A stretch of 64,000 nt of DNA from Cupriavidus pauculus (GTDB lineage Bacteria; Pseudomonadota; Gammaproteobacteria; Burkholderiales; Burkholderiaceae). The stretch covers positions 1 to 64,000 of the forward strand of contig NZ_PJRP01000010.1 of assembly GCF_002858765.1 (NCBI RefSeq). The letters run 5' to 3'. Positions 63,643-64,000 of the stretch are shown in pieces. The position numbers and the translations under genes were made by a program. Within the stretch, counting starts at the first letter, position 1. The number at the start of each line of letters is the position of its first letter. The notes under the pieces were generated by a model. That model was not told the origin of the DNA. It worked only from the letters and a program-made list of their open reading frames with translations, and did no database searches.

Positions 63643-64000
63643 TCAGGAATGGGCCGGGACCATGCACTGCTTGTGTTCGACGTGATACTCGAACTCTTTC
63701 CAGTAGTGCTTGAGCATGCCGCGTACCGGCATCGCCGCGGCATCGCCGAGCGCGCAAATCGTGCGACCCATGATGTTTTCCGCGACGTTATTGAGCAGGT
63801 CCAGATCTTCCTGGCGGCCTTCTCCGTGTTCAATACGATTCACCATGCGATAGAGCCAGCCGGTGCCTTCACGGCACGGCGTGCACTGGCCGCACGATTC
63901 TTCAAAGTAGAAATACGACAGGCGCAGCAGCGACCGCACCATGCAGCGCGTTTCGTCCATGACGATCACGGCGCCCGAGCCCAGCATCGAGCCGGCCTTG
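63643..64000 (-). CDS. nuoF: NADH-quinone oxidoreductase subunit F, C-terminal part (runs off window)
   Basis: Only the last 119 codons are inside the window; the gene continues beyond the right edge. The part seen carries the N3 4Fe-4S motif ESCGQCTPCREG and the later Cys in GRTICALGDAAAMP. The NADH- and FMN-binding parts lie outside. The frame is open to the edge. It ends 13 bases before nuoG. Confidence 0.95.
   Translation of the reverse strand, partial: KAGSMLGSGAVIVMDETRCMVRSLLRLSYFYFEESCGQCTPCREGTGWLYRMVNRIEHGEGRQEDLDLLNNVAENIMGRTICALGDAAAMPVRGMLKHYWKEFEYHVEHKQCMVPAHS

Noticed and set aside
60177..63713. 1178-codon open frame on plus, antisense to nuoH and nuoG
   Set aside because: Same cause: high GC third positions remove stops on the opposite strand. 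Product composition is unnatural.

Overview
This 64 kb window is GC-rich, gene-dense chromosomal DNA from a beta-proteobacterium of the Burkholderiaceae. Cupriavidus is the most likely genus. The inference rests on the combined gene content: several Bug/TctC extracytoplasmic binding proteins, a joined urtABCDE-ureDABCEFG cluster, DUF2818 directly behind nuoN, a cyoABCD quinol oxidase, and heavy C/G use at third codon positions. No rRNA, tRNA, CRISPR array, prophage or complete insertion sequence was seen. Very long antisense open frames lie over most genes; they are by-products of base composition and were left out.

Layout. 1-5.4 kb: DAHP synthase, two small c-type cytochromes, and a MoxR ATPase / acetyltransferase / VWA operon. 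5.4-9.4 kb: a LysR regulator divergent from a Bug protein, an N-formylglutamate amidohydrolase-like gene, and a lipoprotein behind a sigma-E-like promoter. 9.4-14 kb: M14 peptidase, YaaA, orphan PIN protein, methionine-type aminotransferase, GST. 14-17.7 kb: 3-hydroxyacyl-CoA dehydrogenase, enoyl-CoA hydratase-like protein and an APH-fold phosphotransferase. 18-26.4 kb: second Bug protein, lipoprotein gamma-glutamyltransferase, a VWA lipoprotein / ECF sigma factor / membrane-anchored protein trio, and a CAP-domain lipoprotein. 26.6-30.7 kb: LysR regulator divergent from an ACAD11-like dehydrogenase, a YfcG-type GST, and an XRE regulator.

30.7-43.3 kb (minus strand) is one nitrogen-acquisition unit, urtA-B-C-D-E then ureD-A-hupE/ureJ-B-C-E-[DUF559]-F-G. 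Upstream of urtA is a consensus sigma-54 element and a remote NtrC-like dyad, which points to induction under nitrogen limitation. Urea imported by the ABC system is split by the nickel urease matured by the accessory proteins. A DUF559 (Vsr-like) nuclease gene sits between ureE and ureF. It is bounded on each side by paired copies of a palindromic GC-rich repeat that recurs elsewhere in the window, and both flanks are read through in frame as part of the protein. This is the most unusual structure in the window.

43.6-47.6 kb encodes the cyoABCD bo-type quinol oxidase. 48.2-52.1 kb holds two MaoC-like hydratases, two acyl-CoA dehydrogenases and a DUF1178 protein. 52.3-64 kb is the distal part of the complex I operon (nuoF partial, then G to N) with DUF2818 and a NUDIX hydrolase following. 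Complex I and the bo oxidase would supply the entry and exit points of one aerobic respiratory chain. The fatty-acid genes near 14 kb and near 50 kb share a 16-bp upstream motif (15 of 16 identical), suggesting a common regulator.
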